DNA of 8,333 nt from Dehalococcoidia bacterium (GTDB taxonomy: Bacteria; Chloroflexota; Dehalococcoidia; Dehalococcoidales; UBA3254), in contig JAUYDO010000109.1 of the NCBI GenBank assembly GCA_030691835.1, forward strand, positions 1-8,333, read 5' to 3'. How positions within the stretch are numbered: position 1 is the first letter of the stretch; the number at the start of each line of letters is the position of its first letter. Shown piece after piece: positions 1 to 5,779 of the stretch. The translations under genes and the position numbers were made by a program. The notes beneath the pieces are model-generated. The model saw only the letters and a list, made by a program, of their open reading frames with translations. It was not told where the DNA came from and did not search any database.

Positions 1-27
1 GTCATTCCAGCGCAGGCTGGAATCCAG
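1..27. repeat. REP-like hairpin repeat, probably cut by the window edge
   Basis: An 8-bp perfect stem (ATTCCAGC at 4-11 with GCTGGAAT at 16-23, loop GCAG) sits in the frame GTCATTCCAG...GGAATCCAG. The same outer frame, with a different centre, recurs at 6643-6675, so this is one member of a dispersed family. It may extend upstream of base 1. Confidence 0.65.
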
Positions 28-50
28 AAGGGGAGGTAAAGAACATCAAG

Positions 51-77
51 GCTCACAGGCAGGGACGCCTGTGCCAC
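51..77. repeat. Short hairpin repeat
   Basis: A 7-bp perfect inverted repeat, CACAGGC (54-60) and GCCTGTG (67-73), encloses the 6-base loop AGGGAC. It lies directly after the repeat at 1-27 and resembles small dispersed hairpin repeats. No second copy is present in this window, so family status is inferred. Confidence 0.45.
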
Positions 78-126
78 CATAATAAACTAATTTGGCTTGT
101 GCGTAACAGGGACTCCTATACCATAA

Positions 127-148
127 AGTACTATGCTCGAATAGTACT
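127..148. promoter_or_regulatory. Perfect dyad upstream of the first pilin promoter (operator candidate)
   Basis: AGTACTAT (127-134) and ATAGTACT (141-148) are perfect 8-bp inverted arms around GCTCGA. The dyad ends 9 bases before a consensus -35 hexamer (TTGACA, 158-163), where a regulator could bind. No T-tract follows, so a terminator is unlikely. No second copy lies before the other pilin gene. A regulatory role is inferred from position and symmetry only. Confidence 0.35.
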
Positions 149-157
149 AATGGTTAA

Positions 158-193
158 TTGACACAGCAACCAGACCTAATTAAACTTTATACT
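158..193 (+). promoter_or_regulatory. Candidate sigma-70 promoter for prepilin gene 1
   Basis: A perfect -35 hexamer TTGACA (158-163) is followed after 17 bases by TAAACT (181-186), a 4 of 6 match to the -10 consensus. A better -10 match, TATACT (188-193), lies 24 bases from TTGACA, which is too far for the same -35. Transcription would start around 193-200, giving a leader of about 50 nt before the ATG at 250. Confidence 0.45.
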
Positions 194-249
194 AGACAAA
201 AGTCACAAGACGGTAAAATTTCAACAATAGGAAAAAGGAGGTAATTCTA

Positions 250-624
250 ATGAAGAAAATGTTGAGAGGGGTCGTCAAGTCTTTCGCGTACGGGCAGAAG
301 GGGTTCACGCTGGTCGAGTTGCTGGTGGTAGTAGCTATCCTGGGCATCCTGGCGGCAGTTGCCGTACCCAGCCTGACCGGTCTTACGGCTACCGCCAAGG
401 AGAACGCCAAGAAGACTGAGTTATCCACTGTTCAGACTGCCATGGATGCAATGATGGCAGATCAATCACTCTCCGTAGTTACCGCCGTCCCTGGGGCAAT
501 TAGCGACATGACCGCTTTCCCCACCGGTAACCCGCTGTCTCCCAACTATCTGAGGTCAGCCACAACTCACGGAACATATACTTGTGTCGCGAGTGGATTA
601 GTCGCTCAAGCAAGCTATCCGTAG
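250..624 (+). CDS. Type IV prepilin-like protein (prepilin-type N-terminal domain)
   Basis: This encodes a 124-residue secreted pilin or pseudopilin. The leader (residues 1-18, rich in K and R) ends in the prepilin peptidase site G18|F19, followed by TLVE with the conserved Glu at mature position 5 (E23). A hydrophobic helix runs through about residue 42, as in class III signal sequences. The globular part is short, about 80 residues, with a single Cys in GTYTC, so no disulfide loop of the classic type is possible. The C-terminus (YLRSATTHGTYT...SYP) is nearly repeated in the next gene. The start is well supported: AAGGAGG at 235-241 lies 8 nt before the ATG. The gene has its own promoter candidate and terminator. 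No pilus assembly ATPase, platform protein or prepilin peptidase lies in the window. Whether it forms a fibre, a pseudopilus or a surface protein cannot be told. Confidence 0.9.
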   Translation: MKKMLRGVVKSFAYGQKGFTLVELLVVVAILGILAAVAVPSLTGLTATAKENAKKTELSTVQTAMDAMMADQSLSVVTAVPGAISDMTAFPTGNPLSPNYLRSATTHGTYTCVASGLVAQASYP

Positions 625-660
625 TATTCCAGCTAATCAACATAACTCAGGGCTGGTGGT

Positions 661-694
661 AAGAGCCTGTCACGGCAAGTTGACAGGCTCTTTT
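661..694 (+). terminator. Intrinsic terminator of prepilin gene 1
   Basis: A 12-bp perfect stem, AAGAGCCTGTCA (661-672) with TGACAGGCTCTT (681-692), has an 8-base loop and ends in TTTT (691-694). It lies 36 bases after the stop codon. Its stem core matches the terminator of the second pilin gene except for one compensated pair. Confidence 0.85.
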
Positions 695-734
695 GGTAGC
701 TAAATCAAACAATAGGCATCCGCGAAAAAACAGG

Positions 735-763
735 TTTACATTATTTTTGTGCTTAACTATACT
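735..763 (+). promoter_or_regulatory. Sigma-70 type promoter for prepilin gene 2
   Basis: TTTACA (735-740) and TATACT (758-763) are separated by 17 bases; each is a 5 of 6 match to consensus. The expected start near 770 gives a leader of about 56 nt. That leader contains short hairpins, ACCCT-GA-AGGGT (778-789) and CTTCC-C-GGAAG (803-813), close to the ribosome binding region. Confidence 0.6.
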
Positions 764-825
764 ACACATGAGGGTTCACCCTGAAGGGTATATCGAACAC
801 CACTTCCCGGAAGGGCGAAAGGAAA

Positions 826-1205
826 ATGAGCAGGGTGGTGCAAAGGTTTTTAAGGCAATTCGCGTATAGTCAGCGGGGCTTTACGCTGGTCGAGTTGCTG
901 GTGGTCGTCGCCATCCTCGGCATCCTCTCGGCGGTTGCCGTGCCCAGCCTGACCGGTCTTACAGCTACTGCCAAGACCAACGCCCAGGCGGCAGAGCTAC
1001 GCACTGTACAGACGCGGTGGACGCCCTGATGGCAGACCGGGCTATCGCCACTATAACAGGCACTCTAGGGTCTAATACGAATAATATGACCCTGTTCCCC
1101 AGCAATACTTACCCCCTTAATCCCACCTACTTGAGGTCGGCAACTACACATGGCACCTACACTGTTTCTGCCACCGGTTTAGTTACGCAAAACAGCTATC
1201 CGTAA
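826..1205 (+). pseudogene. Second prepilin-like gene, interrupted by a 1-base frameshift
   Basis: This is a tandem paralogue of the prepilin at 250-624. The first frame reads from ATG 826 through the leader, the cleavage site G18|F19 and E23, up to ...ELRTVQT, then runs into RWTP and a TGA at 1027-1029. The -1 frame continues from 1014 with AVDALMADR... to TAA at 1205, matching TAMDAMMADQ in the intact gene. Restoring one G (ACGGCGGTGG in place of ACGCGGTGG at 1012-1020) gives a 126-residue protein against 124 in the neighbour. The ribosome binding site is weaker than in gene 1: AAAGGA at 818-823 is too close to the ATG, and AAGGG at 811-815 is 10 nt away. No slippery heptamer is visible, so programmed frameshifting is not favoured. 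Recent pseudogenisation, phase variation or an assembly or read error all fit. A GTG at 1017 could start the second piece, but it lacks a leader and would not be exported. Confidence 0.8.
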
Positions 1206-1250
1206 GCCTGACTGCCCTTCCGACGCTCGAAACCGTTGCTGTCTCTATTT

Positions 1251-1286
1251 GGAGAGCCTATCTCAGTGATAGGCTCTCTGTTTTTT
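1251..1286 (+). terminator. Intrinsic terminator of prepilin gene 2
   Basis: An 11-bp stem, GAGAGCCTATC (1252-1262) with GATAGGCTCTC (1268-1278), has the loop TCAGT and is followed by TG and six T residues (1279-1286). It lies 45 bases after the stop of the second pilin. This is a stronger T-tract than the first terminator has. Confidence 0.9.
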
Positions 1287-1332
1287 ATGTTAAGTTTTAG
1301 CCGGGCCAGCCGCTCATAATTTACTCTATGCT

Positions 1333-1370
1333 TCCTGAAGAATTTCCTTCAGGATGAGCCTTCAGGATGA
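1333..1370. repeat. Hairpin and short tandem repeat
   Basis: TCCTGAAG (1333-1340) and CTTCAGGA (1347-1354) form a perfect 8-bp inverted repeat with a 6-base loop. The right arm belongs to a 12-bp sequence, CCTTCAGGATGA, present twice (1346-1357 and 1359-1370) with a 13-bp period. No function is evident. Confidence 0.5.
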
Positions 1371-1451
1371 ATCCGTGGTTAACGATTCCGATTATTACCG
1401 TTCAGTCAGTAGAATACGGTCTAATCCGATTTGCAGAGTCGTTTAACCTTG

Positions 1452-1481
1452 TTGACAAAGCTAAAAGTGGGATGATAGACT
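1452..1481 (+). promoter_or_regulatory. Possible promoter in the intergenic gap
   Basis: A perfect TTGACA (1452-1457) is followed after 18 bases by TAGACT (1476-1481), a 4 of 6 match. It lies about 335 bases upstream of the transporter gene, so it could give a long leader or a non-coding transcript. AT-rich sequence makes chance matches likely. Confidence 0.25.
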
Positions 1482-1577
1482 ATTAAATACTCATTGAGAT
1501 AAATACCCGGGTAACTCAATTAAGCTTATTATTACAAACGCATTAAATATTGACCATTATCTTAAAATGAAACGACC

Positions 1578-1669
1578 TGTCATTGCGAGCGTTAGCGAAG
1601 CAATCCGTGTGTGCCGGCGTTGGACGGATTGCTTCGTCGCCCGCCTCTGGCGGACTCCTCACAATGACA
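1578..1669. repeat. 92-bp inverted-repeat element (REP/MITE-like)
   Basis: The ends are perfect 9-bp inverted repeats, TGTCATTG(C/T) being conserved for its first 8 bases: TGTCATTG at 1578-1585 and CAATGACA at 1662-1669. An inner pair of 13-bp perfect arms, CGAAGCAATCCGT (1596-1608) and ACGGATTGCTTCG (1624-1636), encloses a 15-base loop. The right arm is longer because it contains an extra palindrome, CCGCC-TCT-GGCGG (1641-1653). It codes for nothing. It lies between the pilin pair and the TRAP operon, where such elements often sit. Confidence 0.8.
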
Positions 1670-1687
1670 AATTATGTATCATTATTA

Positions 1688-1716
1688 TTTACGTTTGTAT
1701 TAGTAATCAATAATAT
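1688..1716 (+). promoter_or_regulatory. Candidate promoter of the TRAP/CoA operon
   Basis: TTTACG (1688-1693) and TAATAT (1711-1716) are spaced by 17 bases, each a 4 of 6 match to consensus. It is the best pair found between the repeat element and dctP. The leader would be about 90 nt. The region is AT-rich, so the call is tentative. Confidence 0.3.
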
Positions 1717-1800
1717 TTTCTCGTAGGAAGGAGGCTCAGCGGGAAGCGAATTAGTACGGGGATTACGCTCTGGTATCGGTAATTCTCACACAAAATCACA

Positions 1801-1818
1801 AAGGAGGTAATGGTAATG
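1801..1818 (+). promoter_or_regulatory. Ribosome binding site deciding the dctP start
   Basis: AAGGAGG (1801-1807) lies only 2 nt before the ATG at 1810 but 8 nt before the ATG at 1816. The first pilin gene uses the same AAGGAGG with the same 8-nt spacing. The start at 1816 (MKKYLW...) is therefore preferred and gives a normal short basic N-terminus for a lipoprotein signal. Confidence 0.8.
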
Positions 1819-2994
1819 AAAAAGTATCTATGGCTCTTCGTTGCAGTGGTAATGCTAAGCGGACTGATTCTGGCTGGCTGTGCTCCCGCCCCGGCTCCGG
1901 CACCGAAGCCCGCCCCCGCCCCGGCTCCGGCACCAGCACCTGCGCCGGCGCCCGCACCCGCGCCGGCACCAGCACCGAAACCGGCACCCGCACCTGCGCC
2001 GGCAGCGGCACAACCCATTAAACTGGTATTTTCCAACTGGACGCCTAATGTCAGCGCCGATGCCGACCACAGTCGACTTTATATGAAGAAGGTTGAGGAA
2101 CTCTCCAAGGGCAGGGTTCAATTCACTTACTACGGCGCGGGAGCTTTAGGTGGTCCGAGGGAACACTTTGACATCGCCGTAAACGGTGTGGCTGATATCA
2201 CCTTCTACAACTTCGCCGCCATACTGGGACGTTTCCCGCTCATGGATGCTCTCCAGGCACCTTTCATGATACCATCCGCTGACGCCGGTAGTTACGCACT
2301 ATGGAAACTATGGCAGGAGTTCCCGCAGATTAATGACTCCTTAAAGCAGGTGAAAGTGCTCGGTCTAGCCATAAACGACCCTACCTACGTTCTCACAACT
2401 AAAAGAACGGGGCAGATAAAGACCCTGGAAGACCTCAAGGGCAAAAAGATGAGAGCCAGCGGTCCCGAATCCACCACGCTCACTGCGCTCGGAGCAACGC
2501 CGGTAGCCTTGCTTGACCTGGGTGAGGTTTATCTTGCCATGGACAGGGGTATACTGGACGGAGCCGCCTTTGGCATGCAAGCTCTCAAGTCCTTCAGGTA
2601 CTACGAGGTAGTCCAGCACATCACTCTCTGGGAAGGTTCTTCCATCAGAGCTTTGCCATATGGTTTATTTATGAACCTGGATAAGTTTAATAGCCTGCCA
2701 CCCGATATTCAGAAGATAATGGTAGATGAGGCAGGAGTTAATGGTTCATGGTACTACGCTGCTTCCGGTGCTGTGCATACCCAATGGGCAAAGGACGGTA
2801 GAAAACTGGCTGAGGACAAGGGCGCTACATTCTATACTCTACCGCCGGCGGAGCTTGCAAGATGGACTGCTAAAGTTGCACCAGTGCGGGAGAACATGAT
2901 AAAAGACCTGGAGGCTAAAGGACTACCGGGCAATAAGTTCATCACACGTTTCCAGGAGCTGATAAAGGAATTCGAGGCAAAAGCCGGTAAATAG
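1816..2994 (+). CDS. dctP: TRAP transporter solute-binding lipoprotein, DctP family
   Basis: This 392-residue extracytoplasmic protein binds the substrate, usually a carboxylate, and delivers it to the DctQM membrane unit. The signal peptide ends in a lipobox LAG|C with the lipidated Cys at residue 22. A Pro-Ala linker follows (about residues 23-65, two Lys-Pro breaks), then the binding domain from about residue 68. The Arg in GKKMRASG (R213) sits where family members hold the substrate carboxylate. The following ALGATPVALLDLGEVYLAMDRGILDG stretch is also typical of DctP and is spread here over about residues 224-249. Lipid anchoring rather than a free periplasmic form suits an organism with a single membrane or an atypical envelope. 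The stop codon touches the start of dctQ. The long linker is unusual in degree and is built from repeated DNA blocks. The ligand cannot be read from sequence; the downstream CoA genes suggest an organic acid. Confidence 0.93.
   Translation: MKKYLWLFVAVVMLSGLILAGCAPAPAPAPKPAPAPAPAPAPAPAPAPAPAPAPKPAPAPAPAAAQPIKLVFSNWTPNVSADADHSRLYMKKVEELSKGRVQFTYYGAGALGGPREHFDIAVNGVADITFYNFAAILGRFPLMDALQAPFMIPSADAGSYALWKLWQEFPQINDSLKQVKVLGLAINDPTYVLTTKRTGQIKTLEDLKGKKMRASGPESTTLTALGATPVALLDLGEVYLAMDRGILDGAAFGMQALKSFRYYEVVQHITLWEGSSIRALPYGLFMNLDKFNSLPPDIQKIMVDEAGVNGSWYYAASGAVHTQWAKDGRKLAEDKGATFYTLPPAELARWTAKVAPVRENMIKDLEAKGLPGNKFITRFQELIKEFEAKAGK
1882..2009 (+). repeat. Pro-Ala codon repeat tract inside dctP
   Basis: The tract codes for alternating Ala-Pro with two Lys-Pro breaks. 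It contains a perfect 20-bp direct repeat at 1885-1904 and 1915-1934 (30-bp period) and a perfect 14-bp repeat, GCACCTGCGCCGGC, at 1936-1949 and 1990-2003. All periods are multiples of three, so expansion or contraction keeps the frame. Confidence 0.85.
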
Positions 2995-3516
2995 ATGTGG
3001 CTGGACAGGACCGCTCGAGCCCTTGAGAGGGTTGTCGACCCGATAAGTCGCTGGATGAACATCATCGCAGTGAGCATCCTGATGGTGATGATATTTTTCG
3101 TCACCGCGGACGTGTTCCTGCGTTACGGGTTCAATATGCCTATCGAGGGTTCATACGAAGCCGTCGAGCTAATGATGGTTTTTGTCTTTGCCTTTGGCAT
3201 CGCTTATACGCAAAGACATAAGGGTCATGTCTCTGTAAACATGCTGGTTTCCAGGTTCAGTGGTAGAACCCAGGCTGTTGTTGATAGTGTTATCTACTTC
3301 ATCAGCCTGGGTTTCCTTATCATACTGACCTGGCAGACTATATTGAGGTCCAGGGTGGTATGGCTTGCCGGCGATATGAGTCAGGGCAACGTCGCCGGAA
3401 TTACCCATGTATCCTTCGCCCCCTTCAACTACATGATAGCCCTGGCTTGCGCTGTGCTTTCTATGGTACTCCTGGCAGACTTTCTCATCTCTCTGTCTAC
3501 GGCGGTGAGAAAATGA
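2995..3516 (+). CDS. dctQ: TRAP transporter small membrane subunit, DctQ family
   Basis: This 173-residue inner-membrane protein pairs with DctM in TRAP carriers. Four hydrophobic segments are visible at about residues 21-42, 53-72, 95-116 and 142-167, the normal DctQ layout and length. The loop EGSYEAVELMM, entering the second helix, has the acidic residues usual for this family, and TADVFLRYGFNMPI before it is also characteristic. The ATG follows the dctP stop TAG with no gap and there is no good ribosome binding site at the right distance, so translation is probably coupled to dctP. A later in-frame ATG at 3055 (residue 21) would remove the cytoplasmic N-terminus and is less likely. The stop codon overlaps the dctM start in an ATGA. 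Confidence 0.92.
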   Translation: MWLDRTARALERVVDPISRWMNIIAVSILMVMIFFVTADVFLRYGFNMPIEGSYEAVELMMVFVFAFGIAYTQRHKGHVSVNMLVSRFSGRTQAVVDSVIYFISLGFLIILTWQTILRSRVVWLAGDMSQGNVAGITHVSFAPFNYMIALACAVLSMVLLADFLISLSTAVRK

Positions 3517-4814
3517 GTCCACTTACTGTTGGTATAATCGGCATAGCCGTGCTTGTTCTGCTTCTGGCTTTCCGTATGTCCATCGGTCTGTCCATGGGGC
3601 TGGTGGGCTTGCTGGGTTTGATTTATCTGCGTGGCTGGAACCAAGGCCTGGAGATGTCTCAGCTAGTGCCGTACCGTACCGCCGCCGCCTACACCATGAG
3701 CACTATCCCCCTCTTCGTGGTTATGGGCAACTTCGCCTTCTATTCAGGCATTAGCAAAGACCTCTACTCCGCCACTCATAAATGGCTGGGCAACCTGCCC
3801 GGGGGTTTAGCCATGGCTACTACGGCGGGGTGCGCCGGTTTTGCGGCGATATGCGGCTCAAGCGTCGCCACTGCGGTCACCATGGGCACCGTCTCCCTGC
3901 CCGAGATGAAGAGGTACAAATATGACTCGGCGCTGGCTACCGGCTGTATCGCCGCCGGTGGCACCCTGGGCATACTGATTCCTCCGAGCATAGGCTTCAT
4001 CTTCTATTCCATGTTAACTTCCGAGTCCATAGGCAAACTATTCATCGCGGGCATATTGCCCGGAATTCTTCTTGCCATCCTGTTCATGATTGCCATCTAC
4101 ATTGTCACCCGTCTTGACCCCATGCTCGGACCCCCGGGACCCCGCACCACATTTATCGAGAAAATAGCGGTACTAAAGGGCATGTGGCCCGTCTTGATTT
4201 TGTTCCTGATTGTTATCGGGGGCATGTACCTGGGAGTCTTTACCCCCACAGAGGCGGCGGGGGTCGGCGCTTTTGTGGCTTTCGTCATCATGATTGCTAA
4301 GAAGGGTCTCAACCGTAAAAATATTACCGATAGTCTTCTTGATACCGGGAAAATGGTAGCCATGTGTTACCTTATCATCCTGGGCGCTACTATTTTCAGC
4401 TATTTCATCGCGTTTACCAGAATTCCCACGGAACTGGCAGAATTTGTATCCGGCCTGCCCGTGCCCTCGCTCGTTATCTTTGCCTTCATTATCGTTATCT
4501 ATCTTTTCCTTGGCTGTATCATGGACCCCATCTCGATGATTATCCTCACCGTGCCAATCTTCTATCCCATGACAAAAGCCCTGGGCTTTGACCCGATATG
4601 GTTTGGAGTAATAATCGTGATAACCATGGAGATGGGCATGATTACCCCGCCGGTAGGCGTAAATGTGTTCGTCATAAACGGGGTAGCCAAAGATGTTCCT
4701 ATGGAGACGACATTCCGGGGTATGATTCCCTTCCTGATAGCCATGGTAGTCGGTGTAGTTATCTTGACTGCATTCCCGCAAATCGCTACCTTCCTGCCCG
4801 GCACAATGTATTGA
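3513..4814 (+). CDS. dctM: TRAP transporter large membrane subunit, DctM family
   Basis: This 433-residue, strongly hydrophobic protein is the transport channel of the TRAP carrier, driven by an ion gradient. Family motifs seen: AAGGTLGILIPPSI (residues 137-150), TPTEAAGVGA (244-253) and MGMITPPVGVNVFVING (374-390), the last two marking the two inverted halves. The reading frame is open upstream to 3360, but that extension lies inside dctQ and is not expected. ATG 3513 overlaps the dctQ stop (ATGA), has GGTGAG just upstream (3504-3509) and yields the usual family length. No terminator follows. The next gene starts 59 nt later with a strong ribosome binding site, so transporter and CoA enzymes probably share a transcript. 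Confidence 0.94.
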   Translation: MSPLTVGIIGIAVLVLLLAFRMSIGLSMGLVGLLGLIYLRGWNQGLEMSQLVPYRTAAAYTMSTIPLFVVMGNFAFYSGISKDLYSATHKWLGNLPGGLAMATTAGCAGFAAICGSSVATAVTMGTVSLPEMKRYKYDSALATGCIAAGGTLGILIPPSIGFIFYSMLTSESIGKLFIAGILPGILLAILFMIAIYIVTRLDPMLGPPGPRTTFIEKIAVLKGMWPVLILFLIVIGGMYLGVFTPTEAAGVGAFVAFVIMIAKKGLNRKNITDSLLDTGKMVAMCYLIILGATIFSYFIAFTRIPTELAEFVSGLPVPSLVIFAFIIVIYLFLGCIMDPISMIILTVPIFYPMTKALGFDPIWFGVIIVITMEMGMITPPVGVNVFVINGVAKDVPMETTFRGMIPFLIAMVVGVVILTAFPQIATFLPGTMY

Positions 4815-4873
4815 TACAGGGCTTTATAAATTTCAACGATGCGGTGTAATACCGTCAGAAAGGAGGAGCAAGT

Positions 4874-5767
4874 ATGGCAATTGCTCAAAAGAAGAGACGC
4901 AGTAAAGTCGTAAGTATGGAAGAAGCGGCAGGCATGATTAAAGACGGCATGATGATAGCTGTAGGTGGATGTCACAGCCACGAGGCACCTGCCGCCATGG
5001 TCAGAGAGCTAATCCGGAGACGGGTGAAGGACCTGACGGTCGTACCCTCAAACGCCGCGGGGTATCAGGTAGATGTATTGCTCGGCGCCGGATGCGTGAA
5101 GACACTTTATGTATCCTATATAGGTCTTGACTACATAGGAACAGCGCCTAATTTCAGAAGAATGGCGGAGAGCGGCAGATTGAATGTTATTGAGTTCGAC
5201 GAGATGGGGCTTTTGCGTGGTTTGAAGGCTTCGGCAGCGGGCGTTGCCTTTTTCCCGTTGCCCGATGGCTTCAGGGGAACCGACCACATAAAGGCTAACC
5301 CCGAATTTTATAGAGAAATTAATGACCCGTATACCGGTAAAAAGGTGGTGGTAATGCCGCCGATAAGACCGGAAATCGCAATTATACACGTTGGCAAGTG
5401 CGATGAATATGGCAACGCGCAGGAAATGGGCATGATAGAGAACCTCCTGCATCAGGCATCAAATAAGGTGATTATGACCACCGACGAGATAGTGCCGCTT
5501 GAAGATACTCAAGCACACTATAAAGAAGTGACTATATTTGGAAAATTTGTAGTTGCCGTGGTGAAGGCGCCATACGGCGCCCATCCCGGTCAGTGTTCCG
5601 GACATTACCAGCATGACGAAGAGCACCTTAAAGAGTACCAGCAGTTAGCCAAAGACGATGCCGGAATGAAGAAGTACCTGGACGCGTACGTGTACGGGGT
5701 CAAAAACCATGAAGAATATCTTCAGAAGATTGGCATATCCAGGTTGTTCAGCCTGAAATATTACTAA
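4874..5767 (+). CDS. CoA-transferase family protein, alpha subunit (GctA/IpdA-like)
   Basis: This 297-residue protein is the alpha subunit of a class I CoA-transferase-fold enzyme, working with the product of the next gene on an acyl-CoA in the cytoplasm. Seen: MIAVGGCHSHEAPAAMVREL (residues 27-46) in the position of the family's glycine-rich CoA-binding loop, VKDLTVVPSN (51-60), ESGRLNVIEFDEMGLLRGL (99-117), the block HVGKCDEYGNAQEMG (172-186) typical of the family, and KAPYGAHPG (241-249). Length and layout resemble glutaconate CoA-transferase subunit A and the IpdA subunit of the steroid ring-opening hydrolase. In IpdA a Glu near residue 105 is reported as catalytic; E107 and E110 here fall at a similar place, but that comparison is from memory. 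AGGAGG at 4861-4866 lies 7 nt before the ATG. Membership of the fold family is firm; the reaction and substrate are not. Confidence 0.88.
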   Translation: MAIAQKKRRSKVVSMEEAAGMIKDGMMIAVGGCHSHEAPAAMVRELIRRRVKDLTVVPSNAAGYQVDVLLGAGCVKTLYVSYIGLDYIGTAPNFRRMAESGRLNVIEFDEMGLLRGLKASAAGVAFFPLPDGFRGTDHIKANPEFYREINDPYTGKKVVVMPPIRPEIAIIHVGKCDEYGNAQEMGMIENLLHQASNKVIMTTDEIVPLEDTQAHYKEVTIFGKFVVAVVKAPYGAHPGQCSGHYQHDEEHLKEYQQLAKDDAGMKKYLDAYVYGVKNHEEYLQKIGISRLFSLKYY

Positions 5768-5779
5768 AAGGGGAATGCA

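Larger units (their letters stand above)
1206..1815. other. Non-coding gap between the pilin pair and the TRAP operon
   Basis: About 610 bases without a credible gene on either strand. It holds the second pilin terminator, a hairpin plus 13-bp tandem repeat (1333-1370), an AT-rich stretch with a possible promoter at 1452-1481, the inverted-repeat element at 1578-1669, and a promoter candidate at 1688-1716. A Shine-Dalgarno-like GGAAGGAGG (1726-1734) has no start codon at a usable distance. Confidence 0.75.

Noticed and set aside
1009..1020. Programmed -1 ribosomal frameshift in the second pilin
   Set aside because: The -1 shift would restore the protein, but CAGACGCGG is not a slippery heptamer and no downstream stimulating structure is evident, so a deletion or data error is simpler.
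1726..1743. Strong Shine-Dalgarno-like sequence suggesting a leader peptide before dctP
   Set aside because: No ATG, GTG or TTG lies at a usable distance downstream.
1810..1815. Alternative dctP start giving MVMKK...
   Set aside because: The ATG at 1810 is only 2 nt from AAGGAGG; the ATG at 1816 has the usual 8-nt spacing.
1707..2121. Open frames on both strands across the Pro-Ala tract, including Gly-Ala-rich and Arg-rich ones
   Set aside because: They are shadows of a GC-rich repetitive codon tract with low-complexity translation, no ribosome binding site and no family features.
3360..3512. Upstream extension of the dctM reading frame
   Set aside because: It lies inside dctQ in another frame; the ATGA overlap start at 3513 with GGTGAG gives the normal 433-residue length.
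4173..4781. 202-codon frame on the minus strand
   Set aside because: It lies antisense to dctM, its composition (rich in His, Asp, Tyr, Asn) is that of a mirrored membrane protein, and no homologous motif is seen.
4842..4854. Hairpin CGGT-GTAAT-ACCG between dctM and the CoA gene as a terminator or attenuator
   Set aside because: The stem is only 4 bp and no T-tract follows.
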